A stretch of DNA of 64,000 nucleotides from contig OW386289.2 in assembly GCA_936432065.2 (NCBI GenBank), forward strand, positions 87,355,736 to 87,419,735. Direction: 5' to 3'. Position 1 is the stretch's first letter; each line of letters starts with the position of its first letter. Positions 1 to 12,867 of the stretch are shown piece by piece. Position numbers and translations under genes: made by a program. Below the pieces are notes generated by a model. That model worked only from the letters and a program-made list of their open reading frames with translations, was not told the DNA's origin and did not search any database. The stretch is from Rutpela maculata. Lineage: Eukaryota; Arthropoda; Insecta; Coleoptera; Cerambycidae.

Positions 1-310
1 CAAGCGCTAGGAATGGCCCCTTCCTCGGAACACAGCGACACAATCCTTCCCTACAAACCAAATACACCCATAGGCACCTTAGATACACAGCACATCAAAG
101 TCATTCCTAAATCGAGGACGCTTCCGGTGCCCAAAAACGTCCCACCAGGACATCAACCATTCGAGAGTACTTTTAGACTGAAAGTTCACCTGCCTAGAAA
201 CCAACTTTACGTCACCAGGGTCAGTAGAAATGTGTTACTAGAAGATATTATGAAGAAGGTTTGTGAGGAGAAAAATTTAGACCCTATGAAGTATGAATTT
301 AAACATCCAG
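1..310 (+). CDS. cobl: Cordon-bleu-like actin regulator, internal exon (partial at window edge)
   Basis: The frame is open from base 1 and gives 103 codons plus one base. Residues about 17-36 (PYKPNTPIGTL...) match the end of the first ubiquitin-like module of Cobl proteins (vertebrate SFKPNTLIGTL). Residues 58-103 (FRLKVHLPRNQ...DPMKYEFKHP) start a second ubiquitin-like module. The ATG at 13 is probably an internal Met, because the codons before it still align with the family, so the protein continues upstream of the window. The donor is placed at 310/311 (CCAG|GTCGGT). A better-looking GTATAAGT lies at 315, but it would be out of phase with the next exon and create a stop, whereas 310 gives a clean phase-1 join. 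Cobl proteins are cortical actin nucleators or organisers of cell shape; that role is inferred from the family. Confidence 0.85.
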
Positions 311-853
311 GTCGGTATAAGTGTATATTTTCAATAACGGTAGTTGTAAGAATAGTAACAGTACCATAGGTAGTTTAGTAAAAATTTTAAAAACATATAC
401 GTTCTTATTTTCACACAATTTATTTAATGAATTTGATGTTGCCGTCCGCATTGGCGGTCGAAGATGAAACATTCAAAATCTTGGTTGCTATTTATATTAT
501 ACATTGCAGTTTCTGTATTTATTGTCAAAATTACGTTCATTATCATGTCAATTAGTTTCTCCTAAGTATCTTAAAAAATATGAAAATATATATTTACGTG
601 GGTATACATAAAATACAGAACCTAGAGGTTTTAATTTAGATAATAATGTCTTACGGAATTTGGATTGATGCTAAATACATCAAAGATACGTTTTTATATT
701 ATGCGACGGCTTGCTAATTTATAGGGGGTGGATCCATCCCTTTTCAGATGGCTGCACCAAAAGTATATAACTATTTGAAATATAATCAATTTCCGGTGAT
801 TCGCGTTTTTATATACAAATTCGGCAAATTTAGTTTTATGTATCCTAAAATAA

Positions 854-1056
854 ACGAGTGCAAGAAAGAAAACAGAGAAATTAGAAAAAGAAAGGCGGAT
901 ATACTGCCTCCAGCACACTCCACATTTATTTGTATCACCTTGTCGTGTGTCTACGCAGGGAATCGATACCTATCGCTTCTGACCGCAAGCGCATTGTACT
1001 GGGATAATATCCGTATTTCGTTTTCTAATTTCTCTGTTTTCTTTCTTGCACTCGTT
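854..1056. repeat. Short inverted repeat, about 50-bp arms
   Basis: The segment at 854-905 (ACGAGTGCAAGAAAGAAAAC...) is repeated in reverse complement at 1005-1056 with few mismatches, separated by about 100 bp. It is probably the remains of a small palindromic element. The short open frames that cover it are chance frames across the hairpin. Confidence 0.55.
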
Positions 1057-1187
1057 GAACTCAGGATATGTCTTTGATCTGACTAAAGATATGTAAACAT
1101 TACTAAGAAGATGTTTGCTTGTGATTTCTCGTGATAGATAAAATGTGTGTATAAAACATCTAATCTTTCTTAAGTGAGGACACCAGA

Positions 1188-1510
1188 CAGTGGCGGTACT
1201 ACGGGGGCCTACGCCCCCACCCCCATTGGCTTGGTGTTTCTTCAATAATATGACAATCAAATAAAAACAAGATCGATCACCAAAAAGTCATTGATCGTTT
1301 TGTACCAATAAAGCCAAGACGAATGCAATTAAAAGATTGGAGTTAGTGGTTCTATAGATATAACATGTTTCTATTTATATTTTATTTGGTTTTCAATGGT
1401 TTCATGAATAATGAATATATCTTATTTTAAATACACAACAATTTTTTCCTTCTTCATTTTTTTTTTCGAGTTCGCCCCCACCCCACAATGAAATCCTGGG
1501 ACCGTCACTG
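1188..1510. mobile_element. Small non-autonomous hAT-like element
   Basis: The left end CAGTGGCGGTACTACGG and the right end CCTGGGACCGTCACTG are imperfect inverted repeats beginning CAGTG, the usual start of hAT termini. The interior is AT-rich and non-coding. A convincing 8-bp target duplication is not visible, so the class is tentative. Confidence 0.5.
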
Positions 1511-1903
1511 AGTCGTCAGATGCAAAGTGGATAACGGTAATTACATAAACATTTTGGGAGGTGAGGAAGACGTATTGCATAGATTTTGTAAAATGTACTT
1601 TCGTGCAAAAAGTATTAGAAAATGCAAAAAAAAAAATAATTTCGTCATTCAGTTTGCATTGAATATTTAAATTAAATCTTCACGAAGTTCACATATTAGA
1701 ACGGTCATTTTCATTTCGAGTTGCTAACAGCGAATTTCATGTTTAGCAGCATCCAAATACTCTACTTAGAAAGCCTTATTAGGCTTAGGCTGTTATATGA
1801 AAAGCTTCTTGCTTTTAATTTCACAGAAAGACGTCCCGGAATAATATAAGCAAAACTTTGCTTCTCATCTATTTTCATCTGCTACCGTTTACAACTGCAA
1901 CAA

Positions 1904-3814
1904 AGAGTGACCGCAAAAATCGTCCATTTTCTAGCCCTCGAATTTTGTTTCAAACTAAATTATTGTTAATAATGAGAACATCCTGAATACAAAATTTCAA
2001 GATGAGCATATGTCTGGTTTTTGAAATATGAGGGATTGAAATTGTCATATGCGTGATGCTATCAAAAAATACACACAAAAAATGAATACTCATCACCTAT
2101 GGCAGAGCAATCAAGATATTCTTAGTATATTTCGACACAGAATTCATATCTAATATCGACGAATATATATCCATCGATTAATTCAGAAGGGCCAAAAACA
2201 TCCCCTATGTAAAGATGAAAATAGGGAAAAATGATGCTATTGAGTTGTAGAGCTTCCATGAACAGAAATATAGTATGAGTCTATTGGCTGAATGCATGCA
2301 CGACTAGGGCTTACACAGAGTAATTGAGACACACCCTCAAGAGGGTGAAAACTACCCCAATATTATACAAAACTGCAATAACTGGCGAAAAACTTGAACC
2401 CTCTAATATAAGCTTTATTAATAGGAATGAACCATAAATCTGTTATGACCTAGTTCACGAAAATAACCTATCACAGGGTGTAAAACTACCCCGTATCTTG
2501 ATTTATGAACTTGAGTCAGTGAAAAGGTAGTGAATGTACCAAATATTGCATTCTGATTGCAGTGTGTCTGGATCTGGAACGATAACCAATATTCTCACAA
2601 TAGTTTTTTTACACACCTATGAAGGGGTGAGAAAACAACGCACATTTATATAAGCGATCTCGCTGTGAGAGTATTACATTAAAGTAAATTCTGTCACAAG
2701 GACAATAAAGGGCGCTCTCCATAAAATTAATGTCATAATGGTCTGTTTTCAAACTTCAAGTGAATTTTATAAGAAGGTGGATGTTCCCTATCAGAGATAT
2801 CGCAATCGCTGTATCACAGCGAAAATCCTGTAGCAAGGGTTTTCAAGAGTGCTCTTTAGGAATGTCATAGCCTCGTGATTCTTTCTCATCTCTCTAGAGA
2901 AATTCACAGGGGTTAGAAGGTGGAAATCTGAGCAATTTTACAATCATTATATTATAAGGAAGAAAATTCTGACATGAAGGTAAGTATCCCTATCCTGAAC
3001 GCCATAGGTCTGTTTTTAACCCTCAAGTGAATTTTATGAGTCCCATTCTCTTACCCCATCGTAGGTGTGTCATAAAATAGTTATAAAAATTCTGATTATC
3101 GTCCCACATTCATACCTGCTCAATCAAAATACGACATATGGTACATTCACTATTTTTCCCCTGACTCAAGTTCATAATTCAAGATGAGAGGTAGTAGTTC
3201 CTTAGCCTGTAATGAATTGTTTTCGTGTACTAGGTCGTAACAGATTTATGGTTCATTTCTATTAATAATGCTTAGAGAGTTCAAGCTTTTTTGCCAGTTA
3301 TTGGAGCTTTTATGCAGTTTTGTATAATATTGGAGTAGTTTTCACCCTCTTGAGGGTGTGTCTCAACTACTTTGTGTAAGCCCTAGTCAACACCTTCGTT
3401 CATGCATTCAACCAATAGACTTATACTATATTTCTGTTCATGGAAGCTCTATAACGCAATAGCATCATTTTTTCCCTATTTTCATCCTTACATAGGGGAT
3501 GTTTTTGGCCCTTCTGAATAAATCAATAGATATACGGATTCGTCAATATTAGATATGAATTCTGCGTCGAAAAATACTAAGAATATCTTGATTGCTCTGC
3601 TATATTCATTTTTGTGGGGCTCTGTATTTTTTGATAGCATCACTTATGTCACAACTTCAATCCCTCATATCTCAAAAACCAAACATATGTTCATCCTGAA
3701 ATTTTGTATTCAGGATGTTCTTATTATTAACAATAATTTAGCACTTAGTTTAAAACAAAATTCGAGTGCTAGAAAATAAGCGATTTTTGGCTTATTTTTG
3801 GGGTCATTCTTATT
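1904..3814. mobile_element. 1.9-kb foldback (palindromic) element
   Basis: Arms of about 730 bp (1904-2640 and 3038-3814) are imperfect reverse complements. For example, GAACATCCTGAATAC at about 1977 is mirrored near 3708-3722, and CACACCCTCAAGAGGGTG at about 2331 is mirrored at 3345-3362. The arms themselves contain smaller palindromes such as CCCTCAAGAGGG. The 400-bp middle carries a degenerate direct repeat (about 2739 and 3005). The only open frame (3555-3779) lies in an arm and resembles no family I know. No target duplication is clear. Confidence 0.75.
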
Positions 3815-4785
3815 TGACACTTTTTGTTTTACAAACTTTTTTTAAGAAAGAGATCTATTTTCCCAATTTCGAAACAACTAAATATTTTTGTGCTAATTTC
3901 GATCATTGCCAATTTAATTAAGTTAATCTAATTGATAAAATTTTATAATAAAAATATTCGTAATCTGTTAAGTAGTTTACCTGTGAATGTACATAACCTC
4001 TAACAGTTTTTTTTTTTTTTAATTAAATTTTGCTGCCGATGAAAATGGTAAATGTAAGTAGTTTAAATTTGTACTAAAATAGTTTTAACAAACATCAATA
4101 TACTAGCAATCACTCAACGCAACAAAGTTGGCATCATAGGGAGATAAGTACAAACAGAATACTACCTTAGTTTCATTTTCCTAATGGTACCAAGCAGGTT
4201 GGTGAAATTCTGGTCGAGTGTAGAGTTTCGTATTTTGGCGTTTGGAAATTATATACTTTAGTGTCTGGGTCATATCAAAGGTTCCTATCTTCTTCCTGTA
4301 CTACTTTAAATATACAGAAAATTGAAGATAGTAAAATGGATGCAATTTAAGCAACAAATGTAAAATTAGTAGGGTATAAAGTAGGTAGAATCTATCTATT
4401 CTTAGTTGAAAAAGCGACGTTGATCTTTACCGCGGCGGTACTTTGATAGCGGCACAGATTAAACGTCAGCACTTTGTCGACCTTTTTTAACGATTTTCCC
4501 ACTGACTTTACCAAGAGTTTACCTTTATCTAAGAATCGAGAAATGTGGAAAGATAAAAGTTATACATAATAACACGACTGGAATGTGAATGGATTTACCT
4601 GTATTAAAAGTGATCGCTCACTTTTGACTTGAAATTTGATTCCTTAAACGCCCGTTTATCAATGTAGGGTTAAATTTGCGTATTGGCTAGCTCTGAGCTA
4701 ACTTTAATCTTGGACCAAAGTGAGTGTTAAACTGGAATCCGTTTATCCATCACATTTTAGGTGTTAAATAACACAGCCTCACGGG

Positions 4786-5240
4786 GCGAACCAGACCAGT
4801 GTACTCTTATGTATTTGGACCCGCCGAAACCGAATCCGAAGTCAGAATTGTCAGATTGGCTCGCTTTTTATCCCTAACCCCAAAAAACACCCCCCCCCCC
4901 AAAAAATGGTCTGTCCGGCAGACCAGACCAGTGTATCTTTGTGTATTCTGGACCTGCTGAACTGTATTCGCAGTCAGAATTGTCAGATTGGCTCGTTTTT
5001 CACCCCCGATCCCAAAAAACACCCCCATACCAAAAAAAAGTGGTCTGTCCGGTGGACTATATCAGTGTATCCTTATGTATCTGTTGAATCCGAATTCGAA
5101 GTCAGAATTGTCAGATTGGCTAATTTTCCACCCTTAACCCTCAACCCCCGCCATCCCCCAAAATGATCTGTCCGCTAGACCATACCAGTGTATCCTTATA
5201 TATTTGGTAAGGATACACTGGTATGGTCCGCCGGACAGAC
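4786..5240 (+). repeat. Tandem array, about 125-bp unit, left arm
   Basis: Four units start near 4786, 4906, 5040 and 5164. Each has CCGGCGGACCAGACCAGTGTA-like starts, TCCTTATGTATTTGGACC, CCGAATCCGAAGTCAGAATT, GTCAGATTGGCTCG, then a C-rich and A-rich spacer. The same unit recurs at 7200-7885, 36808-37165, 38410-38808 and 40347-40529. Confidence 0.8.
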
Positions 5241-6083
5241 AACTTTTTTGTTTTGGGGGTGTTTTTTGGGGTCAGGGGGAAAAAGTGAGCCAATTTGACA
5301 ATTCTGACTTCTGATTCAGTTTCAACAGATCTAAATATATAGGGATACAGGGTGATTCTCTTAAGGCGGCCATTAGAATATTTCCCACTTGCAGATGAGA
5401 TGGGCATTTGATATTTGGTACCCTACCATAATCGACCATTGTGAGTCCGAAAATAATAATTTCAAAATGGCGGCTGTTCCGGAAATACCGGAAGTCGATA
5501 CCAACTTGGTTATTTGAAATGGAATACCCTATATATTTTCGACTTTTCGAAAGGACCATAAAATTCTGAGTCAAAACATGTACCACACCCTATACCTAAC
5601 CCGAGCAGTTTCGGAGATATTTGACATTTTATAAAAAATTTGACAAGTGCAGCGGTTTGCAAGAACCGTTATAACTTTCTTCATGTGGGAGATTCTTATT
5701 TGCTCTTTGGTACTTAGAAATAACTCAAGATGAGCTACTTTCTGCAAAAAAAAATAGATTCCAAAATAGTATACCAAGTGTTTTATTTTTCGCGTTACAT
5801 TTTGTCAAATTCAAACCTCAAAAACTTTTTTATTTCAAATGGAATACCCTTTATTTTTTTACATCATACTATGTTAAATTAAATTCCTTTTTTTCTAGTA
5901 TAAGCATTGTAGGGGTTAAAGTTACAACTTTTCGCAATATTGGCGATTTTATTAAATGTCCAAAAATTTTTAATAAAAATTGTCATCAAGTTACAATTAT
6001 TATTAGAAACAATCATTAATGTCAGTCATTCTGTTATGTTAAAACACGTCAGCACGTTTAAATTACACCCACGAAGACTTTTA

Positions 6084-6233
6084 GGTTTGTTTATTATTTA
6101 TGGAGAATGTGATAAAGTAATACCAAGAACAAGAACATGTAATACATTTGCTACTCGATACCCACAAGAACAGAAACCATCCACCATACACTGTAAAACC
6201 ATATTGGATAATTTTAGAATATTTGGCTCTGTC
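6084..6233 (+). pseudogene. DUF4817-type HTH fragment of an insect transposase
   Basis: In an open stretch of the + strand the residues GLFIIYGECDKV, TFATRYPQEQ and NFRIFGSV follow the pattern of the DUF4817 helix-turn-helix found at the N terminus of insect mariner-like transposases (IYGEC...YAERYP...FRETGSV). It sits at the centre of the palindrome, and a diverged antisense copy is in the right arm at about 6400-6490. No DDE catalytic domain follows, so it cannot be functional. Confidence 0.5.
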
Positions 6234-7199
6234 AAATGGCACGTGCCAAATTTTATTATGGCAATCGATGTAGAATTAAATTTGAGATGGATTTATATCA
6301 GCATGTCCTATATCTAACATATGTACTTTTTGAATTATTCGTAAGTTTTTGTTAAAAATTATAATTTATCCAAAAACGTAGAAGCCTATGAAACAATTGA
6401 AACAATAAAGTGGCTGTCGAGTAGCAAAGGTATGTTCTTGGTATTATTACTTCATCACATTCTCCATAAATAATAAACAGATCTAACAGTCTTCGTGGAT
6501 GTAATTTAAACGTGTTGACATTTTTTTAACAAAAAAGAATGACTGACATGAATGATTCTTTCTAATCATGGGTAAGTGATGGAAATTTTTACTAAAAATT
6601 CTTGGACATTTAAGAAAATTGCCAATATTTCGAAAAGTTGTAACTTTAACCTCTACAATGCTTATACCAAAAAAAAGGGAATTTAATTTAACATAATTTG
6701 ATGTAAAAAAATACAGGGTGTTCCATTTGAAATAAAAAAGTTTTTGAGGTTTGAATTTGACAAAATGTATCGTGAAAAGTAAAACACTTGGTATACTATT
6801 TTGGAATCTATTTTTTTTGTAGAGAGGAGCTCATCTTGTGTTCTTTCTACGAACTAAAGAGCAAATAAGGATCTCCTACACGAAGAAAGTTATAACGGTT
6901 CTTGCAAACCGCTGCAAATTTTTTATAAAATGTCAAATATCTCGAAAACTGCTCGGTTTAGGTATAGGGTGTGGTACATGTTTTGACTCAGAATTTTATG
7001 GTCCTTTCGAAAAGTCGAAAATATATAGGGTGTTCCATTTAAAATAAGCAAGTTGGTATCGACTTCCGGTATTTTCGGAAGTGCCGCCATTTTGAAATTA
7101 TTATTTTCGGACTTGCAATGGTACCAAATCTCAAATGGCTATCTCATCTGTAAGTGGAAAATACTCTAATGGTCGCCTTAAAAGAACAAGGTGATTCTT

Positions 7200-7897
7200 T
7201 ATACTGGTATGGTCCGCCGGACATACCATTTTTCTTCAGGGGGGGGTGGTGTTTTTTTGGGGTTAGGGGTGAAAAACGAGCCAATCTGTCAACTCTGACT
7301 TTGAATTTGGATTCAGCAGGTAAAAATACATAAGAATACACTGGTATGATCTGTCGGACAGACCACTTTTTTTGTCTTGTGGATGTTTTTTGGGGTCAGG
7401 GGTGAAAAAAGAGCCAATCTGACTTCTGATATTCTGTTTCAGTGGATCTAAATACATAAGGATACACTGGTTTGGTTCGCCGACCATTTTTCTTGGAGGG
7501 GTGTTTTTCTGGGGTTAAGGGTGAAAAATGAGTCAATCTGTCAATTCTGACTTCGAATTCGGATTCAACAGGTCAAAATACATAAGGATACCCTGGTATA
7601 GTCCACCAGATAGACCACTTTTTTTGTTTTGGAGTTCTTTTTTGGGGTCAGAGATGACAAACGAACCAATCTGACAATTCTGACTTCGGATTCAGTTTCA
7701 GCAGGTCCGAATACATAAGGATATACTAGTCTGGTCCACCGGACAGACCATTTTTTTGGGGTTGTTTTTTGGGGAAGGGGTAATAAACGATCCAGTCTGA
7801 CAATTCTGATTAGGGTTCGGTTTCAGTGGGTCCAAATACATACGGATACATTAGTCTGGTCCGCCGGACAGACCACTTTTTTTTGTGGGGCTGTGTA
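7200..7897 (-). repeat. Tandem array, about 125-bp unit, right arm
   Basis: Five to six units in reverse orientation with starts of the type ATAAGGATACACTGGT...GGTCCGCCGGACAGACCA, ending in TTTTTTTGTGGGGCTGTG at 7897. Units differ from one another by several per cent, so this is not a recent amplification. Confidence 0.8.
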
Positions 7898-8127
7898 ACA
7901 TGAGGTTGGTAACACTTTTTACAGAGTTGCCATCTCTATTGATTTACCGAAAAATGACTGATTTACTATTTATTGGGTTTTTTAACTTTTTGTTACTAAG
8001 TTAAAAGCGTTTGTTTCTTTTTGTCGAAAAGTCACCTGACCGTAACATCAACGAGCAACAACAATAATTATAATATAAACTAGAACATTTTCTGGTCGAT
8101 AGTTACATTTTTATTTTAAGAAAATGA

Positions 8128-8376
8128 GTGAAATCCTTAGCAAAGGTAAGCAGAGGAATCAATTTTTCATCATCAGAGCGGTTGCTATTAATTAAAATAG
8201 CAAATGATTTTAAACACGTCATAGCACAGAAGACAGGAACTATAGTTCCTGTCTTCTGTGGTCGTAGTATAAAGAAAACTGATGCAATACCTTACAGAGA
8301 CAAAGAAGCTGAACGATTTCTACAATACAATAAAATAGATTTTAATATTTGCTTTTTAGCTACATTAGAAAACTAA
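8128..8376 (+). pseudogene. Myb/SANT-like DNA-binding domain relic
   Basis: The frame reads SRGINFSSSERLLLIKIAND, FKHVIAQK and, after an insertion, KKTDAIPYRDKEAE. This is the order seen in Myb/SANT-like domains (NFxxxEkxLLlxlvxkyxxxIexKKTD) of insect regulatory or Harbinger-type accessory proteins. No ATG opens this frame: the ATG at 8124 is in another frame. A palindrome of 36 bp (8225-8260) lies between helix 1 and the KKTD motif and adds about 13 residues foreign to the domain. The likely source is a decayed transposon DNA-binding protein. Confidence 0.45.
8225..8260. repeat. Perfect 36-bp palindrome
   Basis: CACAGAAGACAGGAACTA is followed at once by its exact reverse complement, with no loop. 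It lies inside the Myb/SANT-like frame and looks like an inverted duplication of the flanking codons. Confidence 0.9.
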
Positions 8377-10974
8377 GTGTCTTTCGTGTTCCAAAAATTC
8401 CAAAATATCTCCTTCATCATCGTTTATTTCGTCAAAAGTTTAAACGAAACATTTTTAATAATTTAACCAAAAAATAATGTTGACTTTTCACCCAACTGTC
8501 AACAGCAAACATGAAATTTTTAGGTTAATCTCGGGCTAACAGAGATTGGCACACCACCAAAGCCACCCAACAAAACTCAACCAACAACAACCAACCAGAG
8601 ACACCTTGAAGCTCGGGCTAAGTTACCTCTGATTTTATCTCCTTTAGTTACTTTTAACCCGACTTGATAATAGTCCCTTGAGGTAAACCAGAAAAAGGCA
8701 AAACGCCTAAAAGTTTTGCGGCAATATTCAGAAACAACGCTAATTCATTCAATAATAACAATGCCATCTATTGATCAAGTATTAAATTGCAACTTGACTA
8801 AATCTCTAACGGTTTCGATTGCTGGCGATAAAGACGTTAACTGTGCGGGTATACTTTCCAATAAGATATTTAGAGATAAAATAATTTTTTTTTGACTTCT
8901 GTATAAATTCAGGCGTTGAATTTAAATTTAAAATATTCAAGTTGTGTCAGTCTGCGTTAAAAAGAAAGATTGTGACATTGTTGTGTATTTAAATCATAAT
9001 TTAAATCAGTTTAATTTGTAACCTGTTATCTAAAAAATATAACGTATATCATGTTTATCTCCATCACGAGAATGTCACTATGATGAAATACAAGTAACAT
9101 AACAAAAACAATTTTAATGAATTCTCACAGGACAGCATTTACGCTTGTAAATTGATACTTTATAGGTCAGTTCTCCAAGTCACAAAAAATTCAGAAATTT
9201 AGAAATATAAAATTCTCTACAAAAAAGGTTGTGTACAATTTCATCGTCAGATGCATATTTCTACGAGAAATTTTTTTAAATAAAATACGTTTATCTACAA
9301 CTAATATATATTATATGTTTTATATGTGTCAATTTTGTTAAATAATGCCATATATTATTCCCGCAGGGATTAATGATGAGGGAATAATGGATCATTACTC
9401 CCTTTCGTAGAACAGTTAAAAAATAGTACTTAAATCATAATGTCTTTGAATAGTAGCCATTATATGCGAGTAGAATACTATACTTTGTCCACGACTATTA
9501 AATATTTTTGATTAAATTGTTTACTGAAGAAATTAATTAATGAATTATTCTTTTTGAGTAATATGAGGAATTATTGTAAATAACGTTGACGTTTAAATTT
9601 AATTTGACAAGCCTTTCTTTTGACACATAACCAGAGAACTTATACAATAGAGAAGCGACAGCAGGGCTTCCCGCGTGTACCGTGGCATATGACAAATGGG
9701 TTGTTTAGTTGTCAGTTCCACATGTTTACATTGCGTCAAAAATGACCCAACCACCATTGGTCTAATTCTCTGAGTTAGAGAACAGAGCACCAGTGGTGTG
9801 TCCTTAGGGTATGTGCATCATATAACTAACATAACCTCAAATTTTAAGTTTTTTAAGTTTATTCTTATTTTTAATGTTTCTATACGCATTTCTAGCTTGG
9901 AGCCGTACTCGCTCCAAGCAAATATTTAAAAATTCACGCAAATAATATTTCAATATTGTTGACTAATAAAAATAGACTGCTAATTATAGGTTATATTTCT
10001 AACCTGCAAAAAGTGTCTTAGTTTATTGGGACAAACGATTTAAAACTTCATAAACATTACATTGAACTAGATTTTGGTTGAAAGTACAGGAAGCAGGCAG
10101 ACATTTTAATAATAGCTACGTAATACACGTAAATCTTAAGAAACATATATTTTTGAGGTTAGTTGTGACGTTACGTGCACATGCCCTATTGTAGGTTCCA
10201 AGTATGGAAGATTGTAGATACATTTTATAGCTTTCTTATTTTGTAATGTTTCTAAAGGTTTCATAACAATATTATTGGCTGTGGCCCAAATAGAAGTTAA
10301 ATATTGTAAGTGTGAATATAAGAGGCAATAATATATATATTTTAAATATTTTCTAGATATAAAAGTTCATATTATAAAAAGAATTCCAATAACAGGAGAA
10401 ATTTTTTTTTCTGTAACGCATCAATATGATGACTATGACAATTTTTCATCAATACGAAGTCCTAAAAGTTTTGTTAATGGCGAATATTTAATTGTATCAT
10501 TATTAAATGTAATGGATGGAACTGAATTTGGAATTTGACTTTTAGACATAAACATAAATGACGATTTTCTAAAATTGAGTGCGTTAATTTATTAATCTGA
10601 AACCAAAAGTGATATTTGCCTCAAGTCATATTTAATATATTACTAGTTATCATCATCATAATCTTTTCCAAAATATAAAAGTGTTGTATCATGAGCATAT
10701 AATACGTACTATACTACCCTGAATTTATGTATATTAGAATTATAAACAAAAAAATATTAAAATAGAATAAATTGTAATATTATGTACAATATATTATTCT
10801 AAAATATGTTTTGATAACGTATACCTATACAATACATTCTATTATATGTGAATGTAAATATTTCATATTTAATATATTATTTACATTTTTTTATGCTTTT
10901 TTAGTCTTTTTTAGAAACTAATAGTATTTAAAATATAAACTATTATTTAATTATATTTAATATGTGATATAGTA

Positions 10975-11113
10975 ACATATTATACTGAATTACTCTCAGT
11001 ATACATCTAACTTTAAAGTTCTCTCAGTGTAAGAGATTGTGTTGAGTACATATTATACTGAATTACTTTCAGTGTACATCAAACTTTACAGTTCTCTCAG
11101 TGTAAGAGGTTGT
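10975..11113 (+). repeat. Tandem duplication, 73-bp unit, two copies
   Basis: ACATATTATACTGAATTACT opens both copies (10975 and 11048), and both run through GTTCTCTCAGTGTAAGAG to a GTTGT-like end. The second copy stops at about 11113. Surrounding DNA from 10700 is very AT-rich. Confidence 0.8.
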
Positions 11114-11544
11114 CTTTCACTCATATCAATGTCATTAGAACCGGGCCATAAAATGTCAAAGGAACCGCCGACATTGTCGCTTCTGTATGGTATAAGTTCC
11201 CTGACATAACGGCCCACCCATTAACATTCCATCATCTGTTCAATTTATCAATGGGGTCATTTAGTCAAATTTAATATTGCCCTTTTTATTACAATTGTGC
11301 GAAGTAATCATCAAATAATTATTACACTGAAAATACTGCTTTAAAATCTAATTCTTCATAAGCTGAGGCGGTCGAATCGCTGACGTAAATGTCTCCACAG
11401 TCCTACCTCGCTTACCTAATAACCTTGCCCACCGCAATCGAATGTCAGTGTTAGTATTATAGTGCAATACCCAGAGGTAAGAAATATGCAAAACATCTAA
11501 ACATCTAAATATACTCATATTATCAAAAATACGATACCGCTACG

Positions 11545-11700
11545 CCCATATCATATCGATACGGAAAGAGGAAGACTTGTAGTTGATCCGCATTGTAAAT
11601 CACACACCGAAATTCGAAAATTCGGCTTAACACGAACGAATCAAAATTGACATTTTTGGCATTTTTCGTTTGAAGTTTCTCGATCGCGATTTTGTGTTAG
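11545..11700 (+). repeat. Dispersed repeat family A, fragment
   Basis: The stretch with TACGGAAAGAGGAAGACTTG, ATCCGCATTGTAAATCAC and GAAATTCGAAAATTCG is also present near 30670-30790 and 44840-44965 in the same orientation. No coding potential is visible. The other two copies are longer and are each interrupted by an insertion. Confidence 0.7.
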
Positions 11701-11772
11701 AAGAGTGTCTTTCGCCCATCTCTTTCCGTTGCAAAAGAAGAGATAGTCGACCTTCCCCCGTTAATAACTAAC

Positions 11773-12867
11773 ACAGCCCCACAAAAAGAAAAAAAAATTG
11801 GAACTGCTATCGAGACAACTGTATCCCTATGTAATTTTCGATGCTGAATCCGAATCAGAGATCAAAAAAAAATCGTACACCCCCTAGCGCTAAAAAACAC
11901 TCCCTAAACATGGTAAAAATGACTTAACGCTCCACGAATAGTCTTAAAACTCAATAAATCGAATTAAATATAAACATTCAAGTATATAACGCATAAACAC
12001 AGAGTTAACACTACTTTCCATTGACAATGACCCCCATGAGTGGGTGAAAACTACCCCTTATACAACAGGACTCTTAAAAAAAAATGCAGTGATTCTAAAA
12101 AAAGCTTACGATGCCCAGTTTTTTTTTTTGGAAAGAGTGAGTAACTGCATTAGTTCCGATGCGATGCTCAAAATCTACTCCCATAGAGTGGCGGAAACCA
12201 CCCCTAGATTAAAATTGCAAGGAAAATCGGAAAAAAGATAATAACAGAAACAATGAACGCCCCAATAAAGAGTCCAACTTGACGTATACTTAATCCGGAT
12301 TCAACACTAGTATGCGGTTGACAATGTGCCACATACCGGCGGTCAAAAAACTATGTAGTCAGAAAATTATATAGATGTTTTTCTGAATTTTTAGACATTC
12401 TTTTTAGAGGGCATATAAATAAGTAATAGTATTTTCAGAGAATTCTTTTTAGGAGTCATCTAAGCAACTGCAATTTAAATTTGGTGGTGGTTTCCGCCTC
12501 TCTATGGGGGTAGTTTTTGAGCATCGCATCGAGACTAATGCAGTTACATACTGTTTCTAAAACTGGGCATCGTAAGCTTTTTTTGCAATCACTGCAGTTT
12601 TTTTTTAATTTTCCACCTACCCATGGGGGTGATTTTCAATGGACAGTAGTGTTAACTCTGTATTTATGCGTTATATACTTGAATGTTTATATTTAATTCG
12701 ATTTATTGAGATTCAAGACTATTCGTGGAGCGTTAAGTCATTTTTACCCTGTTTAAGGAGTGTTTTTTAACGATAGGGGTTGATTTTGGGGATGTACAGT
12801 TTTTTTTTGACCTCGGATTCGGATTCAGCGTCAAAAATTAGATAGGGATACAGTTGTCTCGATAGCG
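11773..12867. mobile_element. 1.1-kb foldback element related to the tandem-array foldback family
   Basis: The left end is TAA|CACAGCCCCACAAAAAG, the same terminus as the elements at 4771, 7897, 36808 and 40529. Arms at about 11806-12215 and 12473-12867 are reverse complements: CGAGACAACTGTATCCCTATG is mirrored at the right end, and GTTAACACTACTTTCCATTG at 12004 is mirrored near 12650. The right end has lost the terminal CACAGCCCC sequence. Only one unit of the terminal motif is present, with no tandem array. No coding sequence was recognised. Confidence 0.7.

Larger units (their letters stand above)
4771..7897. mobile_element. 3.1-kb foldback element with tandem-array termini, TAA-flanked
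   Basis: The whole block is a palindrome centred near 6.3 kb. From the outside in: a terminal CACAGCC, an array of 125-130-bp repeats, a unique arm (5340-5830 mirrored at 6700-7190), an inner arm (5870-5990 mirrored at 6590-6680), and a segment coding part of a transposase on both sides (about 6085 and 6460). TAA lies on both outer sides (AAATAA|CACAGCC ... GGCTGTG|TAACAT), which fits a 3-bp target duplication. It looks like two copies of the 5' half of a transposon joined head to head around a short middle. The nested hairpin makes its autonomous ancestor uncertain. Confidence 0.7.

Noticed and set aside
9599..9790. 63-codon minus-strand frame
   Set aside because: No family resemblance, no splice context and no repeat partner in the window; treated as chance.
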